Shown here in pieces: positions 10,284 through 20,033 of a stretch of DNA of 64,000 nt. Below the pieces are notes generated by a model that saw only the letters and a program-made list of their open reading frames with translations, had not been told where the DNA came from and searched no databases. This stretch comes from Flavobacteriaceae bacterium (GTDB taxonomy: Bacteria; Bacteroidota; Bacteroidia; Flavobacteriales; Flavobacteriaceae), in contig JANSXN010000002.1 of NCBI GenBank assembly GCA_024742935.1, positions 1-64,000 on the forward strand, read 5' to 3'. A program made the translations under genes and the position numbers. How positions within the stretch are numbered: position 1 is the first letter of the stretch; every line of letters begins with the position of its first letter.

Positions 10284-11048
10284 ATGAAAATCCTATATTC
10301 AAACATAGAAGGTACTGGAACCCCTTTTTTAATTCTCCATGGATTTTTAGGGATGGGTGACAACTGGAAAACATTGGGAACCCGTTTTGCCGAAAATGGT
10401 TTTGAAGTTCATATGATCGACCAGCGCAACCACGGGCGTAGTTTTCATGCAGATGATTTTAGTTATGAACTCATGGCAGAAGATTTAAAACACTACTGCT
10501 ATGAAAAGAATTTAAAGAATTTCGTTTTACTGGGACACTCCATGGGCGGTAAATCAGCCATGCTGTTTGCAACCAAATATCAGGATTATGTTTCAAAACT
10601 TATTGTTGCAGACATTGCTCCAAAACACTATCCACAGCACCATCAGGATATTTTAATGGGACTATCATCGCTTGACTTTAAAGCGATGGATTCTAGGGGC
10701 GATGCAGATAACCAATTGAAAAAATATATTTCAAATTTTGGAATACGCCAGTTTCTGCTTAAAAATTTATATCGAATTGGGCAAGATGACTTTGCATTAC
10801 GGTTGAATCTTCCGGCTTTAATAGAAAATATTGAAGAGGTAGGCAAAGGGCTTCCCGATGATGCAAAATATGAAGGGGAAACCTTATTTATTAGAGGAGG
10901 ACGATCAGGATACATTGAAGAAATGGATGAAATGCTCATAAAAAAGCATTTTCCAAAAGCTGCTATCGCAACAGTTCCAGATGCGGGTCATTGGCTACAC
11001 GCAGAAAAACCGGACGAATTTTATAAAGAAACGGAACGCTTTTTGTGA
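10284..11048 (+). CDS. Alpha/beta fold hydrolase
   Basis: HGFLGMGDNW, DQRNHGRS, GHSMGGK nucleophile elbow, DAGHWLH. Confidence 0.93.
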   Translation: MKILYSNIEGTGTPFLILHGFLGMGDNWKTLGTRFAENGFEVHMIDQRNHGRSFHADDFSYELMAEDLKHYCYEKNLKNFVLLGHSMGGKSAMLFATKYQDYVSKLIVADIAPKHYPQHHQDILMGLSSLDFKAMDSRGDADNQLKKYISNFGIRQFLLKNLYRIGQDDFALRLNLPALIENIEEVGKGLPDDAKYEGETLFIRGGRSGYIEEMDEMLIKKHFPKAAIATVPDAGHWLHAEKPDEFYKETERFL

Positions 11049-11107
11049 ACATTTTGTGAAAACTATATTATAATTAGTTAAATTATTAATACTAAAATAA
11101 TTCTAAT

Positions 11108-11794
11108 ATGAAAAATTTTACTTCATTATGTTTGTCTCTTGTCTATATTGCTTCTGTTTTTTTTCTTAGTTGTTCAAATGATGATGACGGAAAGACACAA
11201 GAAGCTATTGAATATGAATCTGTATTTATTGGAGAGCAAGAGTGGATGCTGGAAAACCTTGATATCGTAACTTACCTTAATGGGGATACCATTCCGCGTT
11301 TACAGGAAGGTCAAAATTGGGCTGAACTAACTACCGGTGCTTGGACTTTAGTTGTCTATGATGGTTTTGACGGTTTGGGATATGGCAAGCTGTATAATTG
11401 GTATGCTGTTAATGACCCCAGAGGTTTAGCTCCTGAAGGATGGAAAATTCCAACCAAAGAAGATTGGGTCGAGTTAAGTAATTTTCTAGGAGGTGATGAT
11501 GTTGCAGGAAGTAAATTAAAATCTACTGGAACCATTGAAGCCGGAGATGGCTTATGGTATAGTCCAAATGAAGGAGCTACAAATGATAGTGGTTTTACAG
11601 GTTTGCCGGCACCTATGCATGATTTAACGATCACTCCTCCCGGGTATCAAGCTAAGTGGTGGGCTTCTGATGAATATGACTCTGAATTAGGGTCGAGTGT
11701 TTGGTTAAACAATACAAATATAAATTTTCTTACAAATTGGGGTAATGCGAAGTATACGGGGATGTCTGTTCGGTGTATCAAAGAATCTGAATAA
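11108..11794 (+). CDS. FISUMP domain-containing lipoprotein
   Basis: Lipobox LSCSN; YGKLYNWYAV, GWKIPTKEDW, SVRCIKE. Confidence 0.88.
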   Translation: MKNFTSLCLSLVYIASVFFLSCSNDDDGKTQEAIEYESVFIGEQEWMLENLDIVTYLNGDTIPRLQEGQNWAELTTGAWTLVVYDGFDGLGYGKLYNWYAVNDPRGLAPEGWKIPTKEDWVELSNFLGGDDVAGSKLKSTGTIEAGDGLWYSPNEGATNDSGFTGLPAPMHDLTITPPGYQAKWWASDEYDSELGSSVWLNNTNINFLTNWGNAKYTGMSVRCIKESE

Positions 11795-11936
11795 GTACTT
11801 TCAAGCATTGTAGTGAAAATTATTAAGAAAAGTCTATCATAAGCAAAATTTCAAAACTACTAAGGTTATAAACCTTCAAGGTTTAAAGAGTTTTTTACTA
11901 TCTTAGTGACTACAAACCTAATTAAACTTAAAAAAA

Positions 11937-12278
11937 ATGAAACTAATCTTTCAATTATTATTAACAGCTATAGTGGTTTTGGTTTTAGCAGAAGTGTTAC
12001 CCGGCGTGGGTGTAGACACTTTTACAACTTCAGTTATTGTAGCAGTGGTTTTAGCCTTACTCAATGTGCTGGTTAAGCCTATACTGGTTTTTTTGACACT
12101 TCCGGCGACACTTGTTACATTTGGATTGTTTTTACTCGTGATTAATGCAGTTATCATTCTTCTTGTTGATTATTTGATAAGTGGTTTTACAGTTGATGGT
12201 TTTTGGTGGGCACTCTTGTTCAGTTTCTTGCTAACGTTGGCACAGTCTGTGCTTTTTAAGTTAACCGAGAGGAAATAA
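11937..12278 (+). CDS. Phage holin family / small four-TM membrane protein
   Basis: VKPILVFLTLPATLVTFGLFLLVINAVIILLVDYLISGF. Confidence 0.85.
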   Translation: MKLIFQLLLTAIVVLVLAEVLPGVGVDTFTTSVIVAVVLALLNVLVKPILVFLTLPATLVTFGLFLLVINAVIILLVDYLISGFTVDGFWWALLFSFLLTLAQSVLFKLTERK

Positions 12279-12331
12279 AATTCAGCTAAAAACCAAAGGG
12301 TTAAACCTTTTGTGGTAACCATAAATTATCG

Positions 12332-12339
12332 TATTTTTG
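12332..12339 (+). promoter_or_regulatory. Putative promoter -7 (TATTTTTG) of tig; TTTG at 12309-12312 as -33
   Basis: TTTG-N19-TATTTTTG fits the Bacteroidetes consensus TTTG-N17-23-TAnnTTTG. Confidence 0.65.
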
Positions 12340-12412
12340 CACCCGTTTTTAAATGAGAAATGCAAACTACTTTCTCAGCTAAAAGCGGGTTATTCTTTTA
12401 AACATACGATAC

Positions 12413-13732
12413 ATGAACATTACAAAACAAGACATTGACAGTCTAAATGCCATCTTAAAAGTTTATATTTCTAAAGATGATTACGCACCACGTGTAGAAA
12501 AAATTCTTACAGATTACAAAAAAAACGCCAACATCCCCGGTTTTAGAAAAGGACATGTGCCAATGGGAATGATTAAAAAGCAATATGGAAAAGCCGTGCT
12601 ACTTGATGAGGTTAATAAATTGATCCAGGAGTCATTACACAAATACCTTACCGAAGAAAAACTGGATGTACTGGGCAATCCTCTTCCAAAAAATGAGATG
12701 GAAATCGACTGGGATGCAGATGATTTTGTCTTTGAATTTGAATTGGGACTTGCACCAAAATTTGAAATTGACCTTCAAAAGAAAGCCATCACAGATTATA
12801 AAATTGTGGCAGACAAAGAATTTTTGGACAACCAAATCAAAACCATCAGAAAACAATATGGCAAGCTCATTTCCAAAAATGAAGTAGCTAAAGGTGATGA
12901 GATTACCGGTACTTTCAAAAATGAAGATAAAGAAATTGACAATAAAGCCACTTTTTCTTTAGAGAAAATAAAAGGGAAAAAGCAATTAGAGCAGATTGTT
13001 GGCGCCAAAGTGGGTGATACACTTACTTTAAAAACCAAAGGTCTTTTTGAAGACGACCATGACAATCAAACCTTTTTAAAAGTAGATCATGACGATGTAC
13101 ACGGTTTGGATATTGAAGTGACTTTAACCATTGAAGAAGTCAATGCACGTGAAGAAGCTGAAATGAATCAGGATCTTTTTGACAAGCTTTTTGGTAAAGA
13201 TGTAGTAAAGTCTGAAGAAGAAGTGAGAGCAAAAATCAAGGAAGATGCTGAAAATCAATTTCAACAGCAAGCAGACCAGGTATTGCTTAATAATGCGGTA
13301 GAAAGTTTGATTGAAAATACAAAGTTTGATCTTCCGGGAGATTTTCTTACCCGTTGGATACAAAAAAGCGGTGAGCAGGAACTTTCTGAAGACCAAGCTA
13401 AAGCAGAATATGAGCGTTCAGAAAAAGGGCTTCGCTACCAATTAATTGAAGGGAAGTTAATGGCCGACAATAATTTACATGCCAATTTTGATGAATTAAA
13501 AGACTATACGAAGGCGATGGTCGCTTCACAAATGATGCAGTATGGACAAATGAGCCCCGCAGAGGAAGAAATGGATAATATCGCAGCAAGAATTCTTTCA
13601 AACCAAGAAGAGGCTAAACGTCTTGCAGAGCAATTGAACCAACAAAAAATGTTGAAATTCTTTAAGGAAAATGCCAAATTGAAGACTAAAGAAATTTCTT
13701 ATGATAAATTTGTGAAGGAAGCTTATCAGTAA
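12413..13732 (+). CDS. tig: Trigger factor
   Basis: IPGFRKGHVP, C-terminal chaperone domain; followed by clpP-clpX. Confidence 0.93.
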   Translation: MNITKQDIDSLNAILKVYISKDDYAPRVEKILTDYKKNANIPGFRKGHVPMGMIKKQYGKAVLLDEVNKLIQESLHKYLTEEKLDVLGNPLPKNEMEIDWDADDFVFEFELGLAPKFEIDLQKKAITDYKIVADKEFLDNQIKTIRKQYGKLISKNEVAKGDEITGTFKNEDKEIDNKATFSLEKIKGKKQLEQIVGAKVGDTLTLKTKGLFEDDHDNQTFLKVDHDDVHGLDIEVTLTIEEVNAREEAEMNQDLFDKLFGKDVVKSEEEVRAKIKEDAENQFQQQADQVLLNNAVESLIENTKFDLPGDFLTRWIQKSGEQELSEDQAKAEYERSEKGLRYQLIEGKLMADNNLHANFDELKDYTKAMVASQMMQYGQMSPAEEEMDNIAARILSNQEEAKRLAEQLNQQKMLKFFKENAKLKTKEISYDKFVKEAYQ

Positions 13733-13815
13733 ATCAACGATAAATTAGTTATATTTAGGGCGTTGAATAAGTATTTTTAACGCTTTTTTTAACTTTAAAC
13801 TGTTCAGTAAAATAT

Positions 13816-14481
13816 ATGGATTACGGAAAAGAATTTGAAAAGTATGCTACCAAACATCATGGTATAAGTAGCACTTATTATAAACAGATTATAAGCAGCA
13901 TGACCCCCTATATCATTGAGGAACGTCAACTTAATGTTGCCCAAATGGATGTGTTCTCAAGGTTGATGATGGATAGAATCATCTTCATGGGAACACAAGT
14001 GAACGATCAGGTTGCAAATATCATTCAGGCACAATTACTCTTTTTAGAGAGCACAGATGCTTCAAAAGATATACAAATTTATATTAATTCTCCCGGAGGA
14101 GGCGTCTATGCCGGTTTAGGTATTTATGACACCATGCAATTTATAAAACCTGATGTAGCAACAATCTGTACTGGAATGGCTGCTTCTATGGGAGCTGTTT
14201 TGCTATGCGCCGGTGAAAAAGGGAAACGTAGCGCACTACCACACTCAAGAATTATGATTCACCAACCTATGGGAGGAGCGCAAGGGCAAGCTAGTGATAT
14301 TGAAATTACTGCTCGTGAGATTATGACTTTGAAAGAAGAGCTTTACAATATTATTGCTAAACACTCAGGGCAAACCTATGACAAAGTTTATGAAGACAGT
14401 GATCGTGATTATTGGATGAAAGCAGACAAAGCACTTGAGTATGGTATGATAGACGAAATTTTAACAAGAGAGAAAAAGTAA
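13816..14481 (+). CDS. clpP: ATP-dependent Clp protease proteolytic subunit
   Basis: IYINSPGGGVYAGLGIYDTMQ, GMAASMGAVLL, HQPMGGAQGQ. Confidence 0.97.
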   Translation: MDYGKEFEKYATKHHGISSTYYKQIISSMTPYIIEERQLNVAQMDVFSRLMMDRIIFMGTQVNDQVANIIQAQLLFLESTDASKDIQIYINSPGGGVYAGLGIYDTMQFIKPDVATICTGMAASMGAVLLCAGEKGKRSALPHSRIMIHQPMGGAQGQASDIEITAREIMTLKEELYNIIAKHSGQTYDKVYEDSDRDYWMKADKALEYGMIDEILTREKK

Positions 14482-14537
14482 ATTCCTAAACAAAATTTTT
14501 GGAATTTGGAATTTGAATTTTTGGAATTTTAGTAGTT

Positions 14538-15770
14538 ATGGCCAAAGAAAATTTAGAATGTTCCTTTTGTGGACGTAAAAAAGCCGAAACCAATCTTTTG
14601 ATTGCAGGCCTGGACGCACACATTTGTGACCGATGTATAGAGCAAGCCCACGGTATTGTAATTGAAGAAGCAACCCATTCTTCAAAATCGCAATTATCAG
14701 GTGAGTTGATGTTGAAAAAACCCAAAGCCATTAATGATTTCTTAAATGAATACATCATTGGCCAGGAACACACAAAAAAAGTGATGTCTGTGGCCGTCTA
14801 TAACCACTACAAGCGATTGTTGCAGCCTGAAAATGATGATGATATCGAAATTCAAAAGAGCAATATCATTATTGTAGGTCAAACAGGTACCGGAAAAACC
14901 CTCATCGCTAAAACAATAGCCAAAATGCTCAATGTTCCTTTAGCCATTGTTGATGCCACAGTTTTAACTGAAGCCGGTTATGTGGGAGAAGATGTCGAAA
15001 GCATTTTAACCAGATTACTGCAAGCTGCAGATTACGATTTGGAAAAAGCTCAAAATGGTATCGTTTTTATTGACGAAATTGATAAAATTGCCCGCAAAAG
15101 TGACAACCCGTCCATCACGAGAGACGTTTCAGGAGAAGGGGTTCAGCAGGCTTTACTGAAGCTCCTTGAAGGGACCACTGTAAATGTTCCGCCAAAGGGT
15201 GGAAGAAAACACCCTGACCAAAAATTCATCGAGGTTAATACAGAAAATATCCTGTTTATAGCAGGTGGTGCTTTTGACGGTATCGAAAAGAAAATAAAAC
15301 AACGACTCAACTTGCAAGCCGTTGGTTTCAGTGCCTCAAAATCTGATGATGAAATTGAACGGGACAACCTTTTGCAATACATTATTCCAAAAGATTTGAA
15401 AGATTTTGGATTAATCCCTGAAATCATTGGGCGTCTTCCTGTTTTGACCCACATGAACCCATTGGATAAAGAAACCTTGAGAGCCATTTTAACCGAGCCC
15501 AAAAACGCCATTATCAAGCAGTATGAAAAACTGTTTGAAATGGATGGGATCAAATTTACAATTGAAGATAAAGCACTTGATTTTATTGTTGATAAGGCAA
15601 TAGAGTATAAACTGGGAGCAAGAGGTTTAAGATCACTCTGTGAATCTGTTTTAACAGATGCTATGTTTGAAATGCCCGGGACAGAAGAAGATTCATTGGA
15701 AGTCTCAAGAGAATATGCTGAGAAAAAACTCAACAGTTCGGCTATTAAAAAGTTGAAAGCGGTTTCATAA
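14538..15770 (+). CDS. clpX: ATP-dependent Clp protease ATP-binding subunit ClpX
   Basis: N-terminal zinc finger [10 protein letters not shown]...[27 protein letters not shown]. Confidence 0.98.
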   Translation: MAKENLECSFCGRKKAETNLLIAGLDAHICDRCIEQAHGIVIEEATHSSKSQLSGELMLKKPKAINDFLNEYIIGQEHTKKVMSVAVYNHYKRLLQPENDDDIEIQKSNIIIVGQTGTGKTLIAKTIAKMLNVPLAIVDATVLTEAGYVGEDVESILTRLLQAADYDLEKAQNGIVFIDEIDKIARKSDNPSITRDVSGEGVQQALLKLLEGTTVNVPPKGGRKHPDQKFIEVNTENILFIAGGAFDGIEKKIKQRLNLQAVGFSASKSDDEIERDNLLQYIIPKDLKDFGLIPEIIGRLPVLTHMNPLDKETLRAILTEPKNAIIKQYEKLFEMDGIKFTIEDKALDFIVDKAIEYKLGARGLRSLCESVLTDAMFEMPGTEEDSLEVSREYAEKKLNSSAIKKLKAVS

Positions 15771-15781
15771 AAAAATAAAAA

Positions 15782-16741
15782 TTAAATCTCCCTTTTTCTC
15801 TTTCTGGATTTGATGTAATTTTCAACAGCATCTTTGGTGGTTAACCAGTTTCTTCCTTCTTTATAAGCATCAATCTTGCCTTGTCTTGCGAGCAGGCTGA
15901 TGTATTCCTGGCCATAAGGCAGTTGCTCTTCTTCAACCAAATCTGAAATAATTCTATAATCCAGATCAGCTCCCGGAAGTGACTGCAAATAAATGTTTAA
16001 AGTGCGCTCCAATGCCTGAGACATCAAAAGCATCATCTTGTCATACTTGCCATTGTTTGCGCTATTTAATGCATCGTAGTATTTTCTTCGGTCATTAGTC
16101 AAAATGATAGCGGGCGGAAAACCCTCTTTCATTAAAATCAAATTCATAACCAGCCTTACGGTTCTTCCGTTCCCGTCAAAAAATGGATGTATCCACACAA
16201 ATTTGTGATGAAAGACTGTTGCTAACTCAATAGTGTTTAAATCCAAAGGATTTGAGTTTACAAAGTCAATCAATTCATCGAGTAGTTGAGGAACTTTTAA
16301 AGCATTGGGAGGCACAAAGTTTGCTCCTGAAATTCTTACGCCTCCGGTTCTTAATCGTCCTGCAAATTCATCTTCAATACTTCGAAGTACAAGTTGGTGC
16401 AAGTCAAGAATGTCTTTGCTGTTTAGTTTGTAATCAACAGAAACTAAATCATACAAGTTATTGAGTGCGGTTTCATGATTTTTAGCTTCAAAATGTTCTT
16501 TTAATGATTTTCCTTTTACGGTAATCCCTTCCTGAAGCACAAGTTGTGTTTCTCTTAAACTAAGTGTGTTGCCTTCAATACTATTTGAATTGTAAGTCCA
16601 TTCAATAGAAAGAGCTTCCTTTAGTTTTTTTAAAGCCACTTGAGGTAAGGGTCTGTTTTTTTTTAAAACTAAAAGCTTGTCAAACAACCTGTCAAAAGTA
16701 GTTTGTAGTGTTTCTCTATATGTTAAATCTATTTCCCACAT
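15782..16741 (-). CDS. Fic family protein (AMPylase-type)
   Basis: HPFFDGNGRTVRLVMN Fic motif; N-terminal SNSIEGN inhibitory-type motif; start trimmed to MWEIDLTYRE just after a TATATTTG element. Confidence 0.93.
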   Translation of the reverse strand: MWEIDLTYRETLQTTFDRLFDKLLVLKKNRPLPQVALKKLKEALSIEWTYNSNSIEGNTLSLRETQLVLQEGITVKGKSLKEHFEAKNHETALNNLYDLVSVDYKLNSKDILDLHQLVLRSIEDEFAGRLRTGGVRISGANFVPPNALKVPQLLDELIDFVNSNPLDLNTIELATVFHHKFVWIHPFFDGNGRTVRLVMNLILMKEGFPPAIILTNDRRKYYDALNSANNGKYDKMMLLMSQALERTLNIYLQSLPGADLDYRIISDLVEEEQLPYGQEYISLLARQGKIDAYKEGRNWLTTKDAVENYIKSRKRKREI

Positions 16742-16752
16742 AATATCGTAAA

Positions 16753-16760
16753 CAAATATA
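16753..16760 (-). promoter_or_regulatory. Putative -7 element TATATTTG of the fic gene
   Basis: TAnnTTTG on minus strand 11 nt from the trimmed ATG. Confidence 0.45.
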
Positions 16761-16852
16761 TAACTTTTATCCGATGTTAAAAAATTACTCAATAAAAAAA
16801 CCCTCAATAAATTTGAAGGCTTTCTTATCTTAATATAGGGTTATGCAATATT

Positions 16853-17035
16853 TTAAGGTGCAGCAATAATTGTGCGTTGTTTCTTCACAATTTGTTGCTT
16901 TACGATTTCTTTTTTCTCTTTTAAAGTAAAAGTTACTTCTTTAGTTTCGTTTAAACTGTACTCTTTTGTAACACCACAAGAAAATAGGGCGGTACTAAAA
17001 AGAATGGTTAAAACGATATAAACTACTTTTTTCAT
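16853..17035 (-). CDS. Small lipoprotein, unknown function
   Basis: MKKVVYIVLTILFSTALFSCGVTKEYS: signal peptide plus lipobox. Confidence 0.65.
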   Translation of the reverse strand: MKKVVYIVLTILFSTALFSCGVTKEYSLNETKEVTFTLKEKKEIVKQQIVKKQRTIIAAP

Positions 17036-17228
17036 GCGAATTGTATCTTATTTGGTGGGACAAACTTAATGCGTAAGAATTCGCCTGACAAAACTATTAG
17101 TTGAAGTTCGTAGATATTCGATGAAATGCAGAATTTTGAAGAAGTTAATGTAAATACCGAAATTTCAACAATTTAGAAGATGTTTTTTGTCTAGAAATTA
17201 AGCATTTTGTCGACTTATAATTTTTAGC

Positions 17229-18743
17229 TTATTGGTTTAATTGTATTAATTCTTCGAGAAAATCTCTTGAATTTGACAATCTTGGAACCTTATGTTGCCC
17301 GCCCAGTTTGCCTTCTTTTTTGAGCCAGTCATAAAAAAGGTTTTTTCGCGCAATATTGATTTTAAGTAAATTTAAAGTGGTGTTATTGAAACGCTTCGCT
17401 TCATAGTCGCTGTTTACCTCTTGTAATGCTTTATCAAGTTGATGAGTAAAGTCTTTAATAGAATTTGGTGGGGTCTTAAATTCAATCATCCATTCGTGGG
17501 TACCTTTTTCTCTACCTTCCATAAATACGGGAGCTACTGTATAATCTACAATCTCAGAATGAGTTGCTTTAGTGACTTTTCTGAGTGCTTCTTCGGCATT
17601 TTCGATGATAAGCTCTTCTCCAAAAACATTTATATGATGCTTTGTCCTACCTGTAATTTTGATACGATAAGGAGATACGGAAGTAAATTTTACGGTATCA
17701 CCAATTTTATATCGCCACAAGCCGGCATTGGTGGTAATAATAATTGCATAATTCTTTCCAATTTCAACTTCGTTTAAAGGAATTATTTTTTCTGAAGATG
17801 TGCCATAAGTATCCATTGGGATAAACTCATAAAAAATTCCGTAGTCAAGCATCAACAACAACTCTTTGATGCTATTGCGGTCTTGTATGGCAAAAAAGCC
17901 TTCTGAAGCATTATAAATTTCGTAGTAACGAAAACTATCTTTGGGTAAAATTTTATTATACTGCTCAATATAAGGGTCAAAACTTACACCGCCGTGAAAA
18001 TATACCTCCAGATTGGGCCAAATGTTAAAAAGAGAATCCTCTCCTGTTGTCTCCAATACTTGATTAAGTAAAACCAACATCCACGAAGGAACTCCTGCAA
18101 GACTGGTCACATTTTCCTGAACAGTTTCATTGACAATGGCTTGCATCTTTGTCTCCCAGTCGGCCATTAATGAAACTTCGTTGCTTGGTGTGCTGCTGAA
18201 TTCTGCCCAAAAAGGCATATTAGCAATCAAAATAGCCGATAAATCACCATAAACAGTACCATTGTCTTTGTACAACTCTTTGCTTCCACCGAGCCGCAAT
18301 CCTTTACCAACAAACAATTGCGATTCCGGATTGTTGTTTAAGTACATACACAAAAGATCTTTACTAGCAGCATAATGACAGTCTTCAAGTGACTCTACAC
18401 TCACGGGTATAAATTTACTTTTTCCTGCTGTAGTGCCGCTGGATTTTGCAAACCATTTAATGGGCGTGGGCCAGAATATATTGTTTTCACCCAAACGGGA
18501 ACGCTCAATTATTGGTTCCATATCTTCATAGGTTGAAATAGGAACCCGTTCACAAAAAGTTTTGTAATTGTTTATAGTAGAAAAATCATAGTTAGTGCCA
18601 AACTCAGTATTTTTTGCAGTTTTGATGAGGTTGTTAAGCAACTCCATCTGAACCTCATTGGGATATTTGAGAAACAATTCAATTTGATGAAATCGTTTCT
18701 TCAAAAACCAGGAAGCTATAGAATTGACAATAGGGATTGGCAT
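17229..18743 (-). CDS. GH3 auxin-responsive promoter family protein (acyl-adenylate-forming)
   Basis: FAKSSGTTAGKSKFIPVS, YEIYNASEGFFAIQD, LWRYKIGDTV..ITGRTKHHINVFGEEL. Confidence 0.93.
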   Translation of the reverse strand: MPIPIVNSIASWFLKKRFHQIELFLKYPNEVQMELLNNLIKTAKNTEFGTNYDFSTINNYKTFCERVPISTYEDMEPIIERSRLGENNIFWPTPIKWFAKSSGTTAGKSKFIPVSVESLEDCHYAASKDLLCMYLNNNPESQLFVGKGLRLGGSKELYKDNGTVYGDLSAILIANMPFWAEFSSTPSNEVSLMADWETKMQAIVNETVQENVTSLAGVPSWMLVLLNQVLETTGEDSLFNIWPNLEVYFHGGVSFDPYIEQYNKILPKDSFRYYEIYNASEGFFAIQDRNSIKELLLMLDYGIFYEFIPMDTYGTSSEKIIPLNEVEIGKNYAIIITTNAGLWRYKIGDTVKFTSVSPYRIKITGRTKHHINVFGEELIIENAEEALRKVTKATHSEIVDYTVAPVFMEGREKGTHEWMIEFKTPPNSIKDFTHQLDKALQEVNSDYEAKRFNNTTLNLLKINIARKNLFYDWLKKEGKLGGQHKVPRLSNSRDFLEELIQLNQ

Positions 18744-18801
18744 AAAAAAAGTATCTTTAGTGCGATAAAATGCTTTGTAAATTTAAACTTAATTTTTTGT
18801 A

Positions 18802-19596
18802 ATGCAATACCACGGCGTCTTAACCAAAATGCAAACAGAGTTCACAAACCCTATTCAATACTATTTAGTGTTTGAAAATGACTTCCTTAACCTCAATCAA
18901 GTCCTGGGAAAAAAAATGAAATTTCAGTTTGCGGGGTATCAGTGTTTGTCCTGTAGGCTTGATAAAAAAATTTTCAGACAGGGTTTTTGCTATGATTGTT
19001 TTTACAGTACACCTGCAGCGGGCGACTGGATTATGAAACCCGAGTTGAGCAAAGCACATCTCGATATAGAAGATCGTGACTTAGATTATGAAAAAAAAGT
19101 GCAATTACAACCCCATATTGTCTATTTGGCAAATTCAAGCAATGTGAAAGTGGGTGTCACCCGAAAAAGCCAAATTCCCACACGATGGATTGACCAAGGG
19201 GCGCACGAAGCCATTGAAATAGTGGAAGTGCCTAACCGCTACCTCGCGGGAATCACAGAAATTGCCTTAAAAGACCACGTTTCTGATAAAACAAATTGGC
19301 GAAAAATGCTTACTAACAATGTGTTGGATCTGGATTTAGTAGAAATAAGAGATTCACTAAAACAATACATTCCTGATGAAGCTCAGGAATATTACATCGC
19401 GTCAAATTCAGAAACCAACATTCATTTCCCGGTACTGCAATACCCCATAAAGTTAACGACCTTAAATCTCGAGAAAACTCCGCATTATGAAGGGATTTTA
19501 AAAGGTATTAAAGGCCAGTATTTACTCTTTGAAAATGATGTGGTGTTTAATGTTAGAAGCAGTGAGGGGGTTGTGGTTGATTTATTAATATTTTAG
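18802..19596 (+). CDS. DUF2797 domain-containing protein
   Basis: CLSCRLDKKIFRQGFCYDCFYSTPAAGDWIMKPELSKAHLDIEDRD, KVGVTRKSQIPTRWIDQGA. Confidence 0.92.
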   Translation: MQYHGVLTKMQTEFTNPIQYYLVFENDFLNLNQVLGKKMKFQFAGYQCLSCRLDKKIFRQGFCYDCFYSTPAAGDWIMKPELSKAHLDIEDRDLDYEKKVQLQPHIVYLANSSNVKVGVTRKSQIPTRWIDQGAHEAIEIVEVPNRYLAGITEIALKDHVSDKTNWRKMLTNNVLDLDLVEIRDSLKQYIPDEAQEYYIASNSETNIHFPVLQYPIKLTTLNLEKTPHYEGILKGIKGQYLLFENDVVFNVRSSEGVVVDLLIF

Positions 19597-19606
19597 ATAC
19601 TATTAA

Positions 19607-20029
19607 ATGATAAAAATTTATTGTGAAGATGGAGCAATGACTAAAGAAGTTAAGAAGTTAAAGAATGATTCTTCAATTCTGTTAATTTCTTTTCCATTTG
19701 AAAATTCAAATAAAAAAACTTTTTCATCTAAAAAACCTACTGAGTTATTAGCAAGCTCAGGTTTTACATTGGCTAGTAGTAGCATTCGGCTTTCAGATAC
19801 CATACAATCAGAAAAATATGAAGAAATTAAAAATATAGTGGGCGAAAAGAACTTTAATGATATAAAACACATAGATACTGCCTATAAGGAAAAGTGTAGG
19901 ATATTTATTTCGCCAGATAAAAAGGACATAGTAAATAATGGAGAGGAATTTAATAAAATAACGGGAATAAAGTTTTTTTACTCTGAAGATATAGAGGAAA
20001 TTAAAAAGTATATCTATGAAATAAAGTGA
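19607..20029 (+). CDS. Hypothetical protein with PIN-like C-terminal pattern
   Basis: FNDIKHIDTAYKEKCRIFISPDKKDIVNNGEEFNKITGIKFFYSEDIEEI resembles degenerate PIN-like ORFs. Confidence 0.6.
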   Translation: MIKIYCEDGAMTKEVKKLKNDSSILLISFPFENSNKKTFSSKKPTELLASSGFTLASSSIRLSDTIQSEKYEEIKNIVGEKNFNDIKHIDTAYKEKCRIFISPDKKDIVNNGEEFNKITGIKFFYSEDIEEIKKYIYEIK

Positions 20030-20033
20030 TTTT

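Noticed and set aside
11937-12278. Holin-like protein as a prophage remnant
   Set aside because: This four-TM family is a common chromosomal protein; no other phage genes nearby.
15143-15733. Long antisense ORF (196 aa) inside clpX
   Set aside because: Ser-rich, antisense to a highly conserved gene, no start-site context; a codon-bias shadow ORF. The same applies to other antisense ORFs in the track (e.g. 2046..2417, 37449..38090, 46245..46715).
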